This document shows positions 55,710 through 64,000 of a stretch of DNA of 64,000 nucleotides, piece by piece. The notes below the pieces were generated by a model. It was not told the DNA's origin. It ran no database searches and saw nothing but the letters and a program-made list of their open reading frames with translations. The stretch is from Pseudomonas sp. WN033. Lineage in GTDB: Bacteria > Pseudomonadota > Gammaproteobacteria > Pseudomonadales > Pseudomonadaceae. Numbering within the stretch: position 1 is the stretch's first letter; each line of letters starts with the position of its first letter. The stretch spans positions 310,001 through 374,000 of the forward strand of contig NSKG01000004.1 of NCBI GenBank assembly GCA_002287035.1, in the 5' to 3' direction. The position numbers and the translations under genes were made by a program.

Positions 55710-55785
55710 GGGTGGTTAGCTCAGCTGGGAGAGCATCTGCCTTACAAGCAGAGGGTCGGCGGTTCGATCCCGTCACCACCCACCA
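55710..55785 (+). tRNA. tRNA-Val (anticodon TAC)
   Basis: A 76-base cloverleaf with encoded CCA. The acceptor pairs GGGTGGT with ACCACCC, anticodon stem TCTGC/GCAGA encloses loop CTTACAA with TAC at 55743-55745, and the T loop is GGTTCGATCC. It is followed 15 bases later by tRNA-Asp. Confidence 0.98.
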
Positions 55786-55800
55786 CTCGAGAAGTTACGC

Positions 55801-55877
55801 GCAGCGGTAGTTCAGTCGGTTAGAATACCGGCCTGTCACGCCGGGGGTCGCGGGTTCGAGTCCCGTCCGCTGCGCCA
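55801..55877 (+). tRNA. tRNA-Asp (anticodon GTC)
   Basis: A 77-base cloverleaf with encoded GCCA. Acceptor GCAGCGG, anticodon stem CCGGC/GCCGG around CTGTCAC with GTC at 55835-55837, and T arm CGGGTTCGAGTCCCG. It is co-transcribed with tRNA-Val. Confidence 0.97.
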
Positions 55878-56019
55878 TTTCCTTCCTGTTTTATCTTCCC
55901 CTAGTGACGCCGTTATCGAATTCCAAGATTGCCTGACTGGCCGGTAGCCTGTCGGGGCAAGCCCTGTTAAGCTTCCTGCTTCCATAGTGCCCGTCACGGG
56001 CTTGTTACTTGAGGTAAGC

Positions 56020-56721
56020 ATGAAGCGAAATCTGCTGGCAGCCAGCGTAGCCATTAGCATTCTCACCCTGGTCGGTTGCGGTGAAAAAGAGCCTGAGCTC
56101 AATACCCCGATCCAGCAGGCCTCCTACGGCATTGGTCTGAACATGGGTGAAAGCCTGTTGCAGGATGGGCTCGATGATATCGACCCCAAGGCCCTGGCCC
56201 TGGGCATGCAAGATGCGCTGGCGCGTGAAACCCCGCGTCTGGATGATGAAGAGCTGATGAAAGCCTTCTCCGAGCTGCAAAAGCGTGCTGAAGACCGGGC
56301 GCGCAAGCTGGCCAGCGATACTCTGGAAGCCAATGAAAAATACCTGGCCGAGAACGGCCAGCGCGACGGCGTGACTACCACGGCGTCGGGTTTGCAGTAC
56401 GAGGTGCTTGAGTCCGCCGATGGCGAGGGCGCCAAGCCGACCGAGACGGATGTCGTTACCGTGCATTATGAAGGCCGGCTGGTCGATGGCACTGTGTTCG
56501 ACAGTTCCATTCGTCGTGGCGAGCCGACTCAGCTTCCGGTCAACGGGGTGATTCCGGGTTGGGTTGAGGCGCTTCAGCTGATGGAAGTGGGCGACAAGTG
56601 GAAGGTGACCATTCCCAGTGAGCTGGCCTATGGTGACCGCAGTCCGAGTCCGGTGATTCCGCCGAACTCGGTACTGGTGTTTGATATGGAACTGATCAGT
56701 ATCGACTCGCTCGAAAATTGA
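56020..56721 (+). CDS. FKBP-type peptidyl-prolyl isomerase, lipoprotein
   Basis: A protein of 233 residues in the FklB/FkpA class. The lipoprotein signal ends LTLVGC (Cys about 18). The N-terminal dimerisation helices (about 25-120) have YGIGLNMGESL and DALARETPRLDDEELMKAF. The FKBP domain (about 125-230) holds VTVHYEGRLVDGTVFDSS, VIPGWVEALQLMEVGDKW and IPPNSVLVFDMELI. It folds periplasmic or outer-membrane proteins. GAGGT precedes ATG 56020; the GTG at 55987 is too far from the signal. It is near rdgC, as in P. aeruginosa. Confidence 0.93.
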   Translation: MKRNLLAASVAISILTLVGCGEKEPELNTPIQQASYGIGLNMGESLLQDGLDDIDPKALALGMQDALARETPRLDDEELMKAFSELQKRAEDRARKLASDTLEANEKYLAENGQRDGVTTTASGLQYEVLESADGEGAKPTETDVVTVHYEGRLVDGTVFDSSIRRGEPTQLPVNGVIPGWVEALQLMEVGDKWKVTIPSELAYGDRSPSPVIPPNSVLVFDMELISIDSLEN

Positions 56722-56740
56722 GCTGAGTCGGTAACGGATC

Positions 56741-56771
56741 GCGAGGCCGGGCCAGAGCGCCCGGACCTCGC
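56741..56771 (+). terminator. Long GC hairpin after the FKBP gene
   Basis: GCGAGG and CCTCGC form the outer stem; CGGGC and GCCCG the inner one, with a small asymmetric bulge. No T-run follows, so it may stabilise the 3' end rather than terminate by itself. Confidence 0.5.
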
Positions 56772-56946
56772 AGTGTTACTGTTATGCACATTAGCAGGTA
56801 ACACACAAGACTTGATTTTCCCTCCTGATCCATGCTTTCCCTCCTTGCATAACTCTATGATTTTAATCATATTTTTTGTTGATTAAAAAATGTCCATTCT
56901 GTCCTGAGGGCCGTTTAAACAGGCGTTTGCGCGACTTGCTCAAGCC

Positions 56947-56981
56947 TTGTTCACAGGCTTATCCACAGCATCTGTGGGTAA
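56947..56981. repeat. Three-box DnaA-like element, copy 2
   Basis: A direct TTGTTCACA, three bases, the perfect box TTATCCACA (56959-56967), five bases, then an inverted TGTGGGTAA (56973-56981). The spacings equal those of copy 1 at 54548. It lies 15 bases past the stop of the convergent solute-binding gene. Confidence 0.6.
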
Positions 56982-56995
56982 CCGTGATCAAGGAC

Positions 56996-57772
56996 TCAGA
57001 AGTCCTCGAATGGTTGAAGCAAGTGGAGCAGAGTGCCGTCCTCAATCAGGCTGTCGATGGCTTCAGCGACCTGACGGGACCAGCTCGGATCTGGGTGGCT
57101 GACGACGCACTGCAGGGAAAAATGTTCAACTACCCAGTTATTCAGGCGCAGGTTGTCCAGCCCCTGTTGGGCAATGGCATATTGAGCTGAGCGGCGAAAC
57201 TCGATGGTCGCATCCAGGCGTCCATGCAGCAGCATGTTGAGTCGGGTCGGCAGGTTTCGGGCGTCATGTCGGATCACCTGCCCGGAATTGAACGCGCTGG
57301 TCAGTTCCGGGGCGTAGTAATAACCCAGGGTGGTGCCGACAATGGCGCCAGACAGTGAGTCCAGGTCATGAATTGGGGGTTGATCAAGCCGGTTGATGAT
57401 GATGTCGGCATCTTCATAGATTACCCGGCTCCACTGGTAACGATCGGGCTGTTCAACCCAGTCGGGCAGGGTATTGCAGATTACATTGATATGGTGGTTG
57501 GCCAAGGCGTCGTCGATGCGGTTGTTGGGGACTGGAATGAAGCGTACCGATTCGCCCAGACGGTCAGCGACGGCGTGCCCCAGGCTCAGGGTGATGCTGG
57601 GGCCGAGTTGATGGCTTTCGACTGCCACATAGGGTGCGGGGTCGTTGGGGGCATAGCCCCATTTCAATGGCGAGCCAAGGCCGGTGAGCGGCCAGAGGAT
57701 CAGGCTGGTACTGATGAGGGGTATCAGCGCGCTTCTCACATTGCGACCTTTTTCGCGAAGAAGTTCGCTCAT
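56996..57772 (-). CDS. Periplasmic solute-binding protein (SBP_bac_3 type), orphan
   Basis: The protein has 258 residues with a signal peptide (hydrophobic core about 16-33) and one bilobal amino-acid-binding domain of the ABC type. LKWGYAPNDPAPYVAVE opens the domain, a DALANHHINVIC stretch marks the first crossing, and GAIVGTTLGYYYAPEL is the typical start of lobe two. No permease or ATPase is adjacent. The EAL gene lies 43 bases upstream on the same strand. The start is uncertain: ATG 57772 has no clear ribosome site, and GTG 57739 has AAAGG before it. The ligand is unknown. Confidence 0.75.
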   Translation of the reverse strand: MSELLREKGRNVRSALIPLISTSLILWPLTGLGSPLKWGYAPNDPAPYVAVESHQLGPSITLSLGHAVADRLGESVRFIPVPNNRIDDALANHHINVICNTLPDWVEQPDRYQWSRVIYEDADIIINRLDQPPIHDLDSLSGAIVGTTLGYYYAPELTSAFNSGQVIRHDARNLPTRLNMLLHGRLDATIEFRRSAQYAIAQQGLDNLRLNNWVVEHFSLQCVVSHPDPSWSRQVAEAIDSLIEDGTLLHLLQPFEDF

Positions 57773-57815
57773 ACTAAATGAGTTGTTGGATTTTTTGAAC
57801 GGATGAGTCCGGTTT

Positions 57816-58643
57816 TTAGAGCGCGCCTGTGTGGACCAGGCTCAGTGGTCGTAATGCAATGCCCGGAGCTGGTCGAGGGGACAGCTTTTGTACCAGCGCC
57901 AGGTGGTTCAGTTCAGGCTCTGCCTCCGGGCGACCAAGCCAATAACCCTGTACCCAGTCCACGCCCATGCTGCTGAGGGTTTCCAGTTCTTCACGCTGTT
58001 CTATGCCTTCAGCGATGATATGGGCCTGTGAGGCGCGTGCCATGTTCAGCATTGAACCAACGAACTCTTTCTTGAGCGGGTCGCGGTGAATGCCGTCGAT
58101 GAAGTGTCTGTCGATCTTGACGAACTCTGGGCGCAATTCCGACCATAGCCGCAGGCTCGAATAACCGGCGCCCAGGTCGTCCAGTGCGATGGTGAATCCC
58201 ATGTCGCGGTAATGATGCAGGGCGATGTGCAGCAGGTTGTAGTCTTCGACCGGAGCCTGTTCGGTCAGTTCGATGACCACGCGCTTGGGGTCAAGCCTGG
58301 CGGCCTCCAGCATTTGTAAGGTGCGGCCTGGGGAGTGGCTTTGCTCCAGCAGGCTTTCGGGAGAGACATTGAGGAACAGTCGTCCAGGCAGGCCTAAGCT
58401 GCTGAAACGCTTGACGGCCTGCTGCCGGCAAAGCATCTCCAGTTCGGTCAGCAGCCCGGTGCGGCGCGCGGCGGCGAACAGGATCAGCGGTGAGTGCAAA
58501 GGGCTGTTCGAGGGGCCGCGACTCAGCGCCTCGTAGCCGACGATCCGCTTTTCCAGAGTTGAAACTATGGGTTGGAACAGGGTGTTCACCGCCTGGTGGC
58601 GGAGGATGGTGCGTAACGCTTGGCGCTGTTCGGAAAGGGTCAT
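57816..58643 (-). CDS. Stand-alone EAL-domain c-di-GMP phosphodiesterase
   Basis: A 275-residue single-domain EAL protein, without GGDEF or sensor domains. Catalytic signatures are intact: YEALSRG (Glu38), FLNVSPESLL (Asn), VIELTEQ (Glu), ALDDLGAGYSSLRL (Asp pair), EFVKIDRHFIDGI (Lys) and IIAEGIEQREEL (Glu). YWLGRPEAEP ends the domain. It should cleave cyclic di-GMP to pGpG. The downstream gene on the same strand is an orphan solute-binding protein. The start ATG 58643 lies 124 bases from the divergent end of prc. Confidence 0.9.
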   Translation of the reverse strand: MTLSEQRQALRTILRHQAVNTLFQPIVSTLEKRIVGYEALSRGPSNSPLHSPLILFAAARRTGLLTELEMLCRQQAVKRFSSLGLPGRLFLNVSPESLLEQSHSPGRTLQMLEAARLDPKRVVIELTEQAPVEDYNLLHIALHHYRDMGFTIALDDLGAGYSSLRLWSELRPEFVKIDRHFIDGIHRDPLKKEFVGSMLNMARASQAHIIAEGIEQREELETLSSMGVDWVQGYWLGRPEAEPELNHLALVQKLSPRPAPGIALRPLSLVHTGAL

Positions 58644-58767
58644 AGCGGAGCCGGGCCGGTAAATCGGAAATCAGCCTGGTTGTCCTCTGCTGGTTACATC
58701 ACGGACAACCGATCTGGTTCCGTGAGTGTGACCAGCAGCGATGACATTACGATGACATGATAAGGGC

Positions 58768-60867
58768 TCAGCTGGCCTTGGCGACCTGTTGCTCCAGTTC
58801 CAGCAAATCGATCAGAATTTTTCCGGTCTCGGCCAGGAAGGGGTCGTGCTCCGATTCCTGCTCCTCATGGCCTGCAGCTAGATCGCCTTCGAGTGGATCA
58901 TCCTTTTCCAGCTCGGTGAGCAGGGTTTCACCCAGGGCCTGGCGGCGCTGATTCTCCAGAGTTAATAGGCGCTCCTCGAATTCTTTCTGCTGCTGCCGGC
59001 GCTTGGCTTCGTTAAGTGGCAACTGCTCGCGGGCCTGCACTTCACGGTTCAGCTCTATACGAGCCATGGTGTAGGTGAAGTCCGGATCATTGGCGGCGCG
59101 TTGCAGATGACGCTCGGTCAGAGTGCCGAGCAATGGTGCGAGCTGGCGGTCACTGCGGTATTTGGCCGGGGCGATGGTGTCCCAGGGCAGCGCGCGCGGC
59201 AGGCTGCTTTCACCAATGTCGGTGGTTTCCAGCAGAGACGGATAGCTGATGTCGGGAATTACGCCGCGGTGCTGGGTGCTTTGTCCCGACACTCGATAGA
59301 ACTTGGCTAGCGTCAGCTTCAGCTCACCATGGTTGAGCGGCTGGATTGACTGTACGGTGCCCTTGCCAAAGGTCGGCTCACCAATGATCAGCGCCCGACC
59401 GTAGTCCTGCATGGCACCAGCAAAGATTTCCGAGGCCGAGGCGGACAGCCGGTTGACCATGACCGCCAACGGGCCACCATAACTGATGCCGGTATCAGGA
59501 TCGTCGAGAATCTGCACCTGGCCTTGGCTATCACGCACCAGAACGGTCGGGCCGCGATCGATGAACAGGCCGGTCAGTTCGGTGGCTTCCTGCAGCGAGC
59601 CGCCGCCATTGTTACGCAGGTCCAGGACGATGCCGTCGACTTTCTGGGTCTGCAACTCGCTCAGCAACTGGCGTACGTCGCGGGTGGTGCTACGGTAATC
59701 CGGGTCGCCGCGGCGGTAAGCCTTGAAGTCAATGTAGAAGCCGGGCACCTCAATGACGCCGATGCGGTAATCGCGCCCTTGTTGGCTGAAATCCAGAACC
59801 CTGGACTTGGCCGCCTGGTCTTCAAGCTTGACCGCTTCGCGCACCAGAACCACTTCGCGGCTAGTTAAATCGGTGGGAGGGTTGCTGGCCGGAATGACCT
59901 CCAGGCGAACGCTCGAGCCTTTGGGGCCGCGGATCAGTTTGACCACCTCATCCAGGCGCCAGCCAACCACATCGACGATTTCGCCAGTGCCCTGGCCGAC
60001 ACCGATAATACGGTCAGCCGGGGCCAGTTGTTGGCTTTTCTCGGCCGGTCCGGCCGGAACCAGGCGTACGATCTTGGTAAATTCGTTATCGCTTTGCAGG
60101 ACAGCGCCAATACCTTCGAGCGACAGGCTCATGTTGATGTCGAAGTTTTCCGCATTCTCGGGTGACAGGTATTGGGTGTGCGGATCGTAGACCTGGGCCA
60201 GAGCGTTAATGTAGTTCTGGAAGATGTCCTCGCCGCGGGTCTGATTCAGGCGCAGGGCCTGGCCTTTGTAGCGCTTGTCGAGCAACTCGGCTATGCCATC
60301 AAGGTCGCGGCCAGCCAGTTTCAGACGCAGTACTTCGTCCTTGAGCTGTTTGCGCCAGAGTTGCTTGAGCGCATTGTTGTCGGCTGGCCAGGCGGCTTCT
60401 TCACGGTCGACCAGAATGGTCTGGTCGCTGTTGAAGTCAAGCTTGTCGAGGCCTTCGGCCAGCAATGACTGAATGAAGCCGACCCGTTCCAGGGCGCGGG
60501 TCAACTGGCGCCGATGCATCTCGAAGCCGACACTCAGATCGCCGGCCAGCAGCAAGTCGTCGATGCGATAACGGTAACCCTCGAAACCCTGGATATCGGC
60601 TGCGCTGAACAGGCTGCGTTGAGGGTCGAGATGACGCAGGTAAGTGTCGAAGATTTCACTGGACAGAGCATCATCCAGTCGAATCCGGTTGTAGTGATGT
60701 CGGCGCAACAGTTCCACGGTGTTGAGGCTGGCAATCATTTGCTCGCGCGTGGGCTGCAGGCTGTCGAGATCCAGGGCGGTGCCCTGCGGGTCCGCTGCGA
60801 AACCGGTACCGCCAAAACTCAGTAGGGCGATAAGGCAAGTCGTGCGCAGGGTATTTAAGCCGTTCAT
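58768..60867 (-). CDS. prc: Carboxy-terminal processing protease Prc (Tsp)
   Basis: A 699-residue periplasmic S41A protease. A signal peptide (cut after GFA near 24) is followed by the N-terminal helical domain and a PDZ domain around 230-320 (FDINMSLSLEGIGAVLQSD, GPAEKSQQLAPADRIIGVGQG). The protease core has DLRNNGGGSLQEATELTG, the catalytic Ser in NRLSASASEIFAGAMQDYG, and Lys in EPTFGKGTVQ. The C-terminal domain ends acidic with a coiled coil. It degrades misfolded or ssrA-tagged envelope proteins; in P. aeruginosa it acts on mutant MucA. It is divergent from the quinone oxidoreductase gene. Confidence 0.96.
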   Translation of the reverse strand: MNGLNTLRTTCLIALLSFGGTGFAADPQGTALDLDSLQPTREQMIASLNTVELLRRHHYNRIRLDDALSSEIFDTYLRHLDPQRSLFSAADIQGFEGYRYRIDDLLLAGDLSVGFEMHRRQLTRALERVGFIQSLLAEGLDKLDFNSDQTILVDREEAAWPADNNALKQLWRKQLKDEVLRLKLAGRDLDGIAELLDKRYKGQALRLNQTRGEDIFQNYINALAQVYDPHTQYLSPENAENFDINMSLSLEGIGAVLQSDNEFTKIVRLVPAGPAEKSQQLAPADRIIGVGQGTGEIVDVVGWRLDEVVKLIRGPKGSSVRLEVIPASNPPTDLTSREVVLVREAVKLEDQAAKSRVLDFSQQGRDYRIGVIEVPGFYIDFKAYRRGDPDYRSTTRDVRQLLSELQTQKVDGIVLDLRNNGGGSLQEATELTGLFIDRGPTVLVRDSQGQVQILDDPDTGISYGGPLAVMVNRLSASASEIFAGAMQDYGRALIIGEPTFGKGTVQSIQPLNHGELKLTLAKFYRVSGQSTQHRGVIPDISYPSLLETTDIGESSLPRALPWDTIAPAKYRSDRQLAPLLGTLTERHLQRAANDPDFTYTMARIELNREVQAREQLPLNEAKRRQQQKEFEERLLTLENQRRQALGETLLTELEKDDPLEGDLAAGHEEQESEHDPFLAETGKILIDLLELEQQVAKAS

Positions 60868-60969
60868 CGAAGTATCACATCCGGACTGGGTGGGAGTATG
60901 CTCTTAGGCCTCATACGGGAGCTTGGGTTCCCGTTACTGTAGACCCTTTAATTGCACTATGGAGGCAGC

Positions 60970-61917
60970 GTGAGAGGATTGCAAGCCGAGGGCGGGGCCC
61001 TGATTTGGCGTGAACAGCCCCATGTAGAGCTGGCGGAGGGCCAGGTGCGAGTGCGTGTGGCGGCGGCAGGATTAAATCGTGCCGACTTGTTACAGAAAGC
61101 CGGCATGTATCCACCGCCGCCTGGTGTGACTCCGGTGCTGGGGCTGGAGTGTGCCGGTGAGGTGATTGAAACCTGTGGTGCTATGCGCTGGCAGGTCGGT
61201 GATCGGGTCTGTGCGCTGTTGGCGGGCGGTGGTATGGCCGAGGAGGTGGTGGTTGATGCCGGTCACCTGTTGCCTGTGCCCGAGGGGATGAGCTGGGCCG
61301 AGGCGGCGGCGATTCCCGAGGTGTTCAGTACCGCCTGGCTTAATGTGTTCGAGCTGGCCGCGGCCAAGCCGGGTGAAAAGGTTCTGATTCATGCGGGCGC
61401 CAGCGGGGTGGGCACGGCAGCCATTCAGCTGTGCAAGGCACTGGGTAATCCCTGCTGGGTCACGCTCGGCAGCCAGGACAAGCTCGATGCCTGTCTGGCA
61501 CTGGGAGCAACGGGTGGTCTGTTGCGCCAGGCCGGGATTGCCGGGCTGGCCAGCGAGGGGCCCTTCGATGTTGCTCTGGACCCGGTTGGTGCGACCTATG
61601 CGGCAGATCACCTGGACCTGTTGGGGGTAGATGCCCGCTGGGTGATTATCGGTCTGATGGGTGGGCGTGAGGCGACACTGGACCTGGCCAAACTGTTGGT
61701 CAAGCGCATTCAGTTGATCGGTTCGACCTTGCGTACCCGCAATGCTGACTTCAAGGCTGGCCTGCTGGCGCGTATGGAGCAGCGCCTGTGGCCATTGTTC
61801 GCTAGCGGTGAGTTGAAACCACTGGTGGCCAAGACCTTTGGCTTTGATCAGGCGGAGGAGGCCTTTGCTGAGCTGGCGGCCGATCAGATTGTTGGCAAGG
61901 TTGTGCTGGTGCGCTGA
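60970..61917 (+). CDS. Zinc-independent quinone oxidoreductase-like protein (MDR superfamily)
   Basis: A protein of 315 residues of the quinone reductase (QOR/PIG3-like) branch of the medium-chain dehydrogenase family. AAAGLNRADLLQKAGMYPPPPG and GLECAGEV form the catalytic half, and VLIHAGASGVGTAAIQLCKALG is the NADPH-binding Rossmann loop. It lacks the zinc-ligand Cys/His of alcohol dehydrogenases. It would reduce quinones or enones with NADPH. GTG 60970 is chosen because GGAGG sits four bases upstream; the TTG at 60952 has none. It is convergent with apeB. Confidence 0.9.
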   Translation: MRGLQAEGGALIWREQPHVELAEGQVRVRVAAAGLNRADLLQKAGMYPPPPGVTPVLGLECAGEVIETCGAMRWQVGDRVCALLAGGGMAEEVVVDAGHLLPVPEGMSWAEAAAIPEVFSTAWLNVFELAAAKPGEKVLIHAGASGVGTAAIQLCKALGNPCWVTLGSQDKLDACLALGATGGLLRQAGIAGLASEGPFDVALDPVGATYAADHLDLLGVDARWVIIGLMGGREATLDLAKLLVKRIQLIGSTLRTRNADFKAGLLARMEQRLWPLFASGELKPLVAKTFGFDQAEEAFAELAADQIVGKVVLVR

Positions 61918-61928
61918 TCTTCATCGAT

Positions 61929-61962
61929 AACAGTGAAGCCCTTAAATCAGGGCTTCGCTGTT
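61929..61962. terminator. Shared hairpin between the quinone oxidoreductase gene and apeB
   Basis: A 14-bp stem with one wobble pair, AACAGTGAAGCCCT and AGGGCTTCGCTGTT, with a six-base loop. It contains the apeB stop codon. There is no T-run on either side, so termination may depend on Rho or be partial. Confidence 0.55.
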
Positions 61963-63237
61963 GAAAAACTCCCGCAAAGCGCGAACCAGATAGCCGGGGT
62001 CACGACTGCCGGCCAGTTCGCGGATCGAGTGCATGGCGAACGTCGGCGCGCCGACATCGACCGTACGCACACCCAGACGGCTGGCAGTGATCGGGCCAAT
62101 CGTGCTGCCACAACCCATATCACTACGCACCACGAAACTCTGTACCGGTACTCCGGCCTGGTGGCACAGGTGGCGGAAGAAGGCGGCTGTCTCGCTGTTG
62201 GTGGCATAGCGCTGGTTGCTGTTGACCTTGATCACCGGGCCGGCGTTGAGTTGCGGGCCGTGGTTGGCGTCGTGGCGGTCAGCGAAGTTGGGGTGTACCG
62301 CGTGGGCGTTGTCGGCTGATACCAGCAGTGAACGCTGAATGGCGCGAATGCGGCTCTCGGCTTCCGGTAACAGGCGGGTCAGCACGTCTTCCAGGAACGG
62401 GCCGTCGGCGCCGCAGGCCGAGCAGGAGCCGATCTCCTCGTGGTCGGTGCACACCAGCAGGCAGGCCTGGCGCTTGTCGCTGTCGAGCAGGGCGCGCAGG
62501 CCTGCGTGGCAAGACAGCAGGTTGTCCAGGCGCGCGGCGGCGAAGAAGTCCTCTTCCAACCCCAGGGTGCTGGCTGGCTGAGTGTCATAGAAGCTCAGTT
62601 CATAGTCCAGAACCTGATCAACTTCCAGGTCAGGGTGTTCTTGCTGCAACTGTGTAACAAGCAGAGCGCGCAGGTCGCGGCGTGGCTCCAGGCTGTGGGC
62701 CAGGACTGGCGGCAGGTGGGTCTGGGCATTGATGGCCAGCCCGTCATTGACGCCGCGGTTGAGGTGAATTGCCAGGCTCGGGATTACCGCGATGGGCCGC
62801 TTGAAGTCGATCAGCCGGCTCTGCAGCTGAGCGCTGCAGTCACGAAAGGTCACGCGGCCGGCCAGTGACAGGTCGCGATCGAACCAGGGCGCGAGCAGGG
62901 CGCCCCCATAAACTTCGACGCCCAGTTGCCAGAGCCCCTGCATGTCGATTTCCGGCTGCGGCTTGACCTTCAGGCATGGGCTGTCGGTGTGGGCACCCAC
63001 TATTCTCAGACCGCGCTCAAGAGCGCCAGGCTCGCCAGTGCGAAAGGCAATCAGTGACGAGTCGTTGCGTCGTACCAGGTAGCTGCCATTGGCCTTGAGC
63101 TGCCAGTCATCGCGTTCATTGAGCAGTTCAAAGCCGGCGTCGAGCAAGCGCTGGCTGAGGCTTTGGGTGGCATGGAACGGCGTCGGTGACGCCTGGATGA
63201 AGTCGGCCAGATCCTGGTTCAGGGTGCTGTGGGGCAT
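61942..63237 (-). CDS. apeB: M18-family aspartyl/aminopeptidase ApeB
   Basis: A cytosolic metallo-aminopeptidase of 431 residues. Two-zinc ligands appear in order: [13 protein letters not shown] (His, Asp region), ARLDNLLSC (Asp), [19 protein letters not shown] (Glu pair), [12 protein letters not shown] and the final [18 protein letters not shown] with [18 protein letters not shown] (His). The length is typical. It removes N-terminal acidic or neutral residues from peptides. It is on the same strand as rluA, 16 bases downstream of its stop, so it may be co-transcribed. Confidence 0.95.
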   Translation of the reverse strand: MPHSTLNQDLADFIQASPTPFHATQSLSQRLLDAGFELLNERDDWQLKANGSYLVRRNDSSLIAFRTGEPGALERGLRIVGAHTDSPCLKVKPQPEIDMQGLWQLGVEVYGGALLAPWFDRDLSLAGRVTFRDCSAQLQSRLIDFKRPIAVIPSLAIHLNRGVNDGLAINAQTHLPPVLAHSLEPRRDLRALLVTQLQQEHPDLEVDQVLDYELSFYDTQPASTLGLEEDFFAAARLDNLLSCHAGLRALLDSDKRQACLLVCTDHEEIGSCSACGADGPFLEDVLTRLLPEAESRIRAIQRSLLVSADNAHAVHPNFADRHDANHGPQLNAGPVIKVNSNQRYATNSETAAFFRHLCHQAGVPVQSFVVRSDMGCGSTIGPITASRLGVRTVDVGAPTFAMHSIRELAGSRDPGYLVRALREFFNSEALI

Positions 63238-63253
63238 ATGGCAGGTTCCTTGT

Positions 63254-63889
63254 TCAGAAAGGGGCTGGGCTGTCGAAAACCAGGCGTTCTTTGCTCTGCG
63301 GGTGGCGAATGCCGAGCCGGGCCGCGTGCAGTGCCAGACGTGGACAGGCGGTCAGCGCCATGCTGTGGGCATAGAGCTGATCGCCCAGCAGCGGGTGCCC
63401 GATGGCTAGCATGTGTACCCGCAGTTGGTGTGAGCGCCCGGTAATCGGAGTCAGCTCAACCCGGCAATAGTCGCTGTGTCGCTCCAGTACCCGCCAGAAT
63501 GTCTGGGCCGGCTTGCCCAGTTCATGATCGACGATATGGCGGGGCTTGTTCGGCGGATCATAACGTAGCGGCAGGTCGATGTGGCCGCTGTCGCTGTCCG
63601 GCTGCCCCCAGCACAGGGCAATGTAGGTTTTCTCGGTTTCCCGGTCGTGGAACTGGCGAGACAGTTCGCGATGGCTGTCCGGGTCGCGGGCGATCACCAG
63701 TAGGCCGGAGGTTTCCCAGTCGAGCCGATGGACGATCCGGGCTTCGGGATAGCCGTTGTCCTGTAGACGAGTGATCAGGCAGTCCTTGTTGTCTTCAGCG
63801 CGGCCGGGAACCGACAGTAGCAGGCTGGGCTTGTCGACAATCAGAAAACACGGATCCTCGTGCAGGATCCCGATATTGGTCAGCGGCAT
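63254..63889 (-). CDS. rluA: Dual-specificity pseudouridine synthase RluA
   Basis: A 211-residue RluA-family pseudouridine synthase. The catalytic Asp lies in [17 protein letters not shown] (HRLD motif), followed by [26 protein letters not shown]. It has no N-terminal S4 domain, as in E. coli RluA, which modifies U746 of 23S rRNA and U32 of some tRNAs. Length and neighbours (minE upstream, apeB downstream) match P. aeruginosa PA3246. A hairpin in the 37-base gap to minE separates the two reading frames. Confidence 0.93.
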   Translation of the reverse strand: MPLTNIGILHEDPCFLIVDKPSLLLSVPGRAEDNKDCLITRLQDNGYPEARIVHRLDWETSGLLVIARDPDSHRELSRQFHDRETEKTYIALCWGQPDSDSGHIDLPLRYDPPNKPRHIVDHELGKPAQTFWRVLERHSDYCRVELTPITGRSHQLRVHMLAIGHPLLGDQLYAHSMALTACPRLALHAARLGIRHPQSKERLVFDSPAPF

Positions 63890-63900
63890 GCAAACTCTGA

Positions 63901-63922
63901 AGGCGCCGCCGTAACGGCGCCT
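63901..63922. other. Palindrome between minE and rluA
   Basis: AGGCGCCGCCG and CGGCGCCT are nearly perfect inverted repeats around TAA. On the minus strand the hairpin lies just after the minE stop and 11 bases before the rluA ATG, so it could stabilise or attenuate the minE-rluA mRNA. Confidence 0.45.
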
Positions 63923-63926
63923 GTCA

Positions 63927-64000
63927 TCAGGGGCGGTCGGGCAGGGTGATGTTCAGTTCGAGAATCGAGCAGTGGTCCTGATTGTCCAGAGCCACATGTA
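63927..64000 (-). CDS. minE: Cell division topological specificity factor MinE (C-terminal 23 residues)
   Basis: On the minus strand the frame entering from the right edge ends ...CSILELNITLPDRP, then TGATGA. HCSILELNITLPDR matches the end of the MinE topological domain in pseudomonads. MinE drives Min oscillation to place the division site. The rest of the gene, and probably minD and minC, lie beyond 64000. Confidence 0.85.
   Translation of the reverse strand, partial: HVALDNQDHCSILELNITLPDRP

Overview
The window reads as chromosomal DNA of a Pseudomonas-type gammaproteobacterium. I lean towards Pseudomonas or Halopseudomonas, because the order of housekeeping genes follows P. aeruginosa PAO1 as I remember it. 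G+C is moderately high and genes are dense, often with TGATG or ATGA overlaps. There is no prophage, insertion sequence, CRISPR array or rRNA operon.

Layout. (1) 1-15 kb: the start of an unidentified secreted protein, a 3-hydroxyacyl-CoA dehydrogenase, the leftward purM-purN-DUF3108 group, the rightward DUF2066-perM-hda group, wrbA/arsC, yihY with a TlpA lipoprotein, a small lytic transglycosylase, proS, an OprD porin and HIT-slyX. (2) 15-29 kb: a membrane-anchored cold-shock-domain protein, dps, aspS, yebC, ruvC-ruvA-ruvB, the whole ybgC-tolQ-tolR-tolA-tolB-pal-cpoB cell-envelope cluster, queE-queC and tRNA-Lys(UUU). (3) 29-38 kb: nadA, bepA, a TusA-like protein, a second PerM-like protein, bcp-gcvR divergent from dapA-bamC, a metallo-beta-lactamase-fold hydrolase, purC and tRNA-Ser(CGA). 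(4) 38-54.4 kb, the accessory part: a Tat-signal PhoX/DUF839 phosphatase, tatA and tatB without tatC, a convergent secreted alpha/beta-hydrolase lipoprotein, then a complete type II secretion operon gspC to gspN ending in a TPR lipoprotein. (5) 54.5-64 kb: rdgC, tRNA-Val(UAC), tRNA-Asp(GUC), an FKBP isomerase lipoprotein, an orphan solute-binding protein with a stand-alone EAL phosphodiesterase, prc, a quinone oxidoreductase, apeB, rluA and the 3' end of minE.

How it works together. Blocks 1-3 and 5 are core: purine synthesis (purM, purN, purC), replication control (hda), recombination (ruvABC, rdgC), envelope integrity (Tol-Pal, bamC, bepA, prc) and translation. Block 4 looks like a two-step export module. 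A folded phosphatase could cross the inner membrane by Tat, aided by local TatA and TatB copies, and could then cross the outer membrane through the adjacent type II machine. The hydrolase next door is a second candidate substrate.

Non-coding signals include four copies of a REP-like palindrome with a GTAG-type head, one pair of them inverted between convergent genes. A 35-bp element built from three DnaA-box-like 9-mers occurs twice, 2.4 kb apart, at the 3' ends of rdgC and of the solute-binding gene. Several intrinsic terminators and tRNA promoters are also visible.
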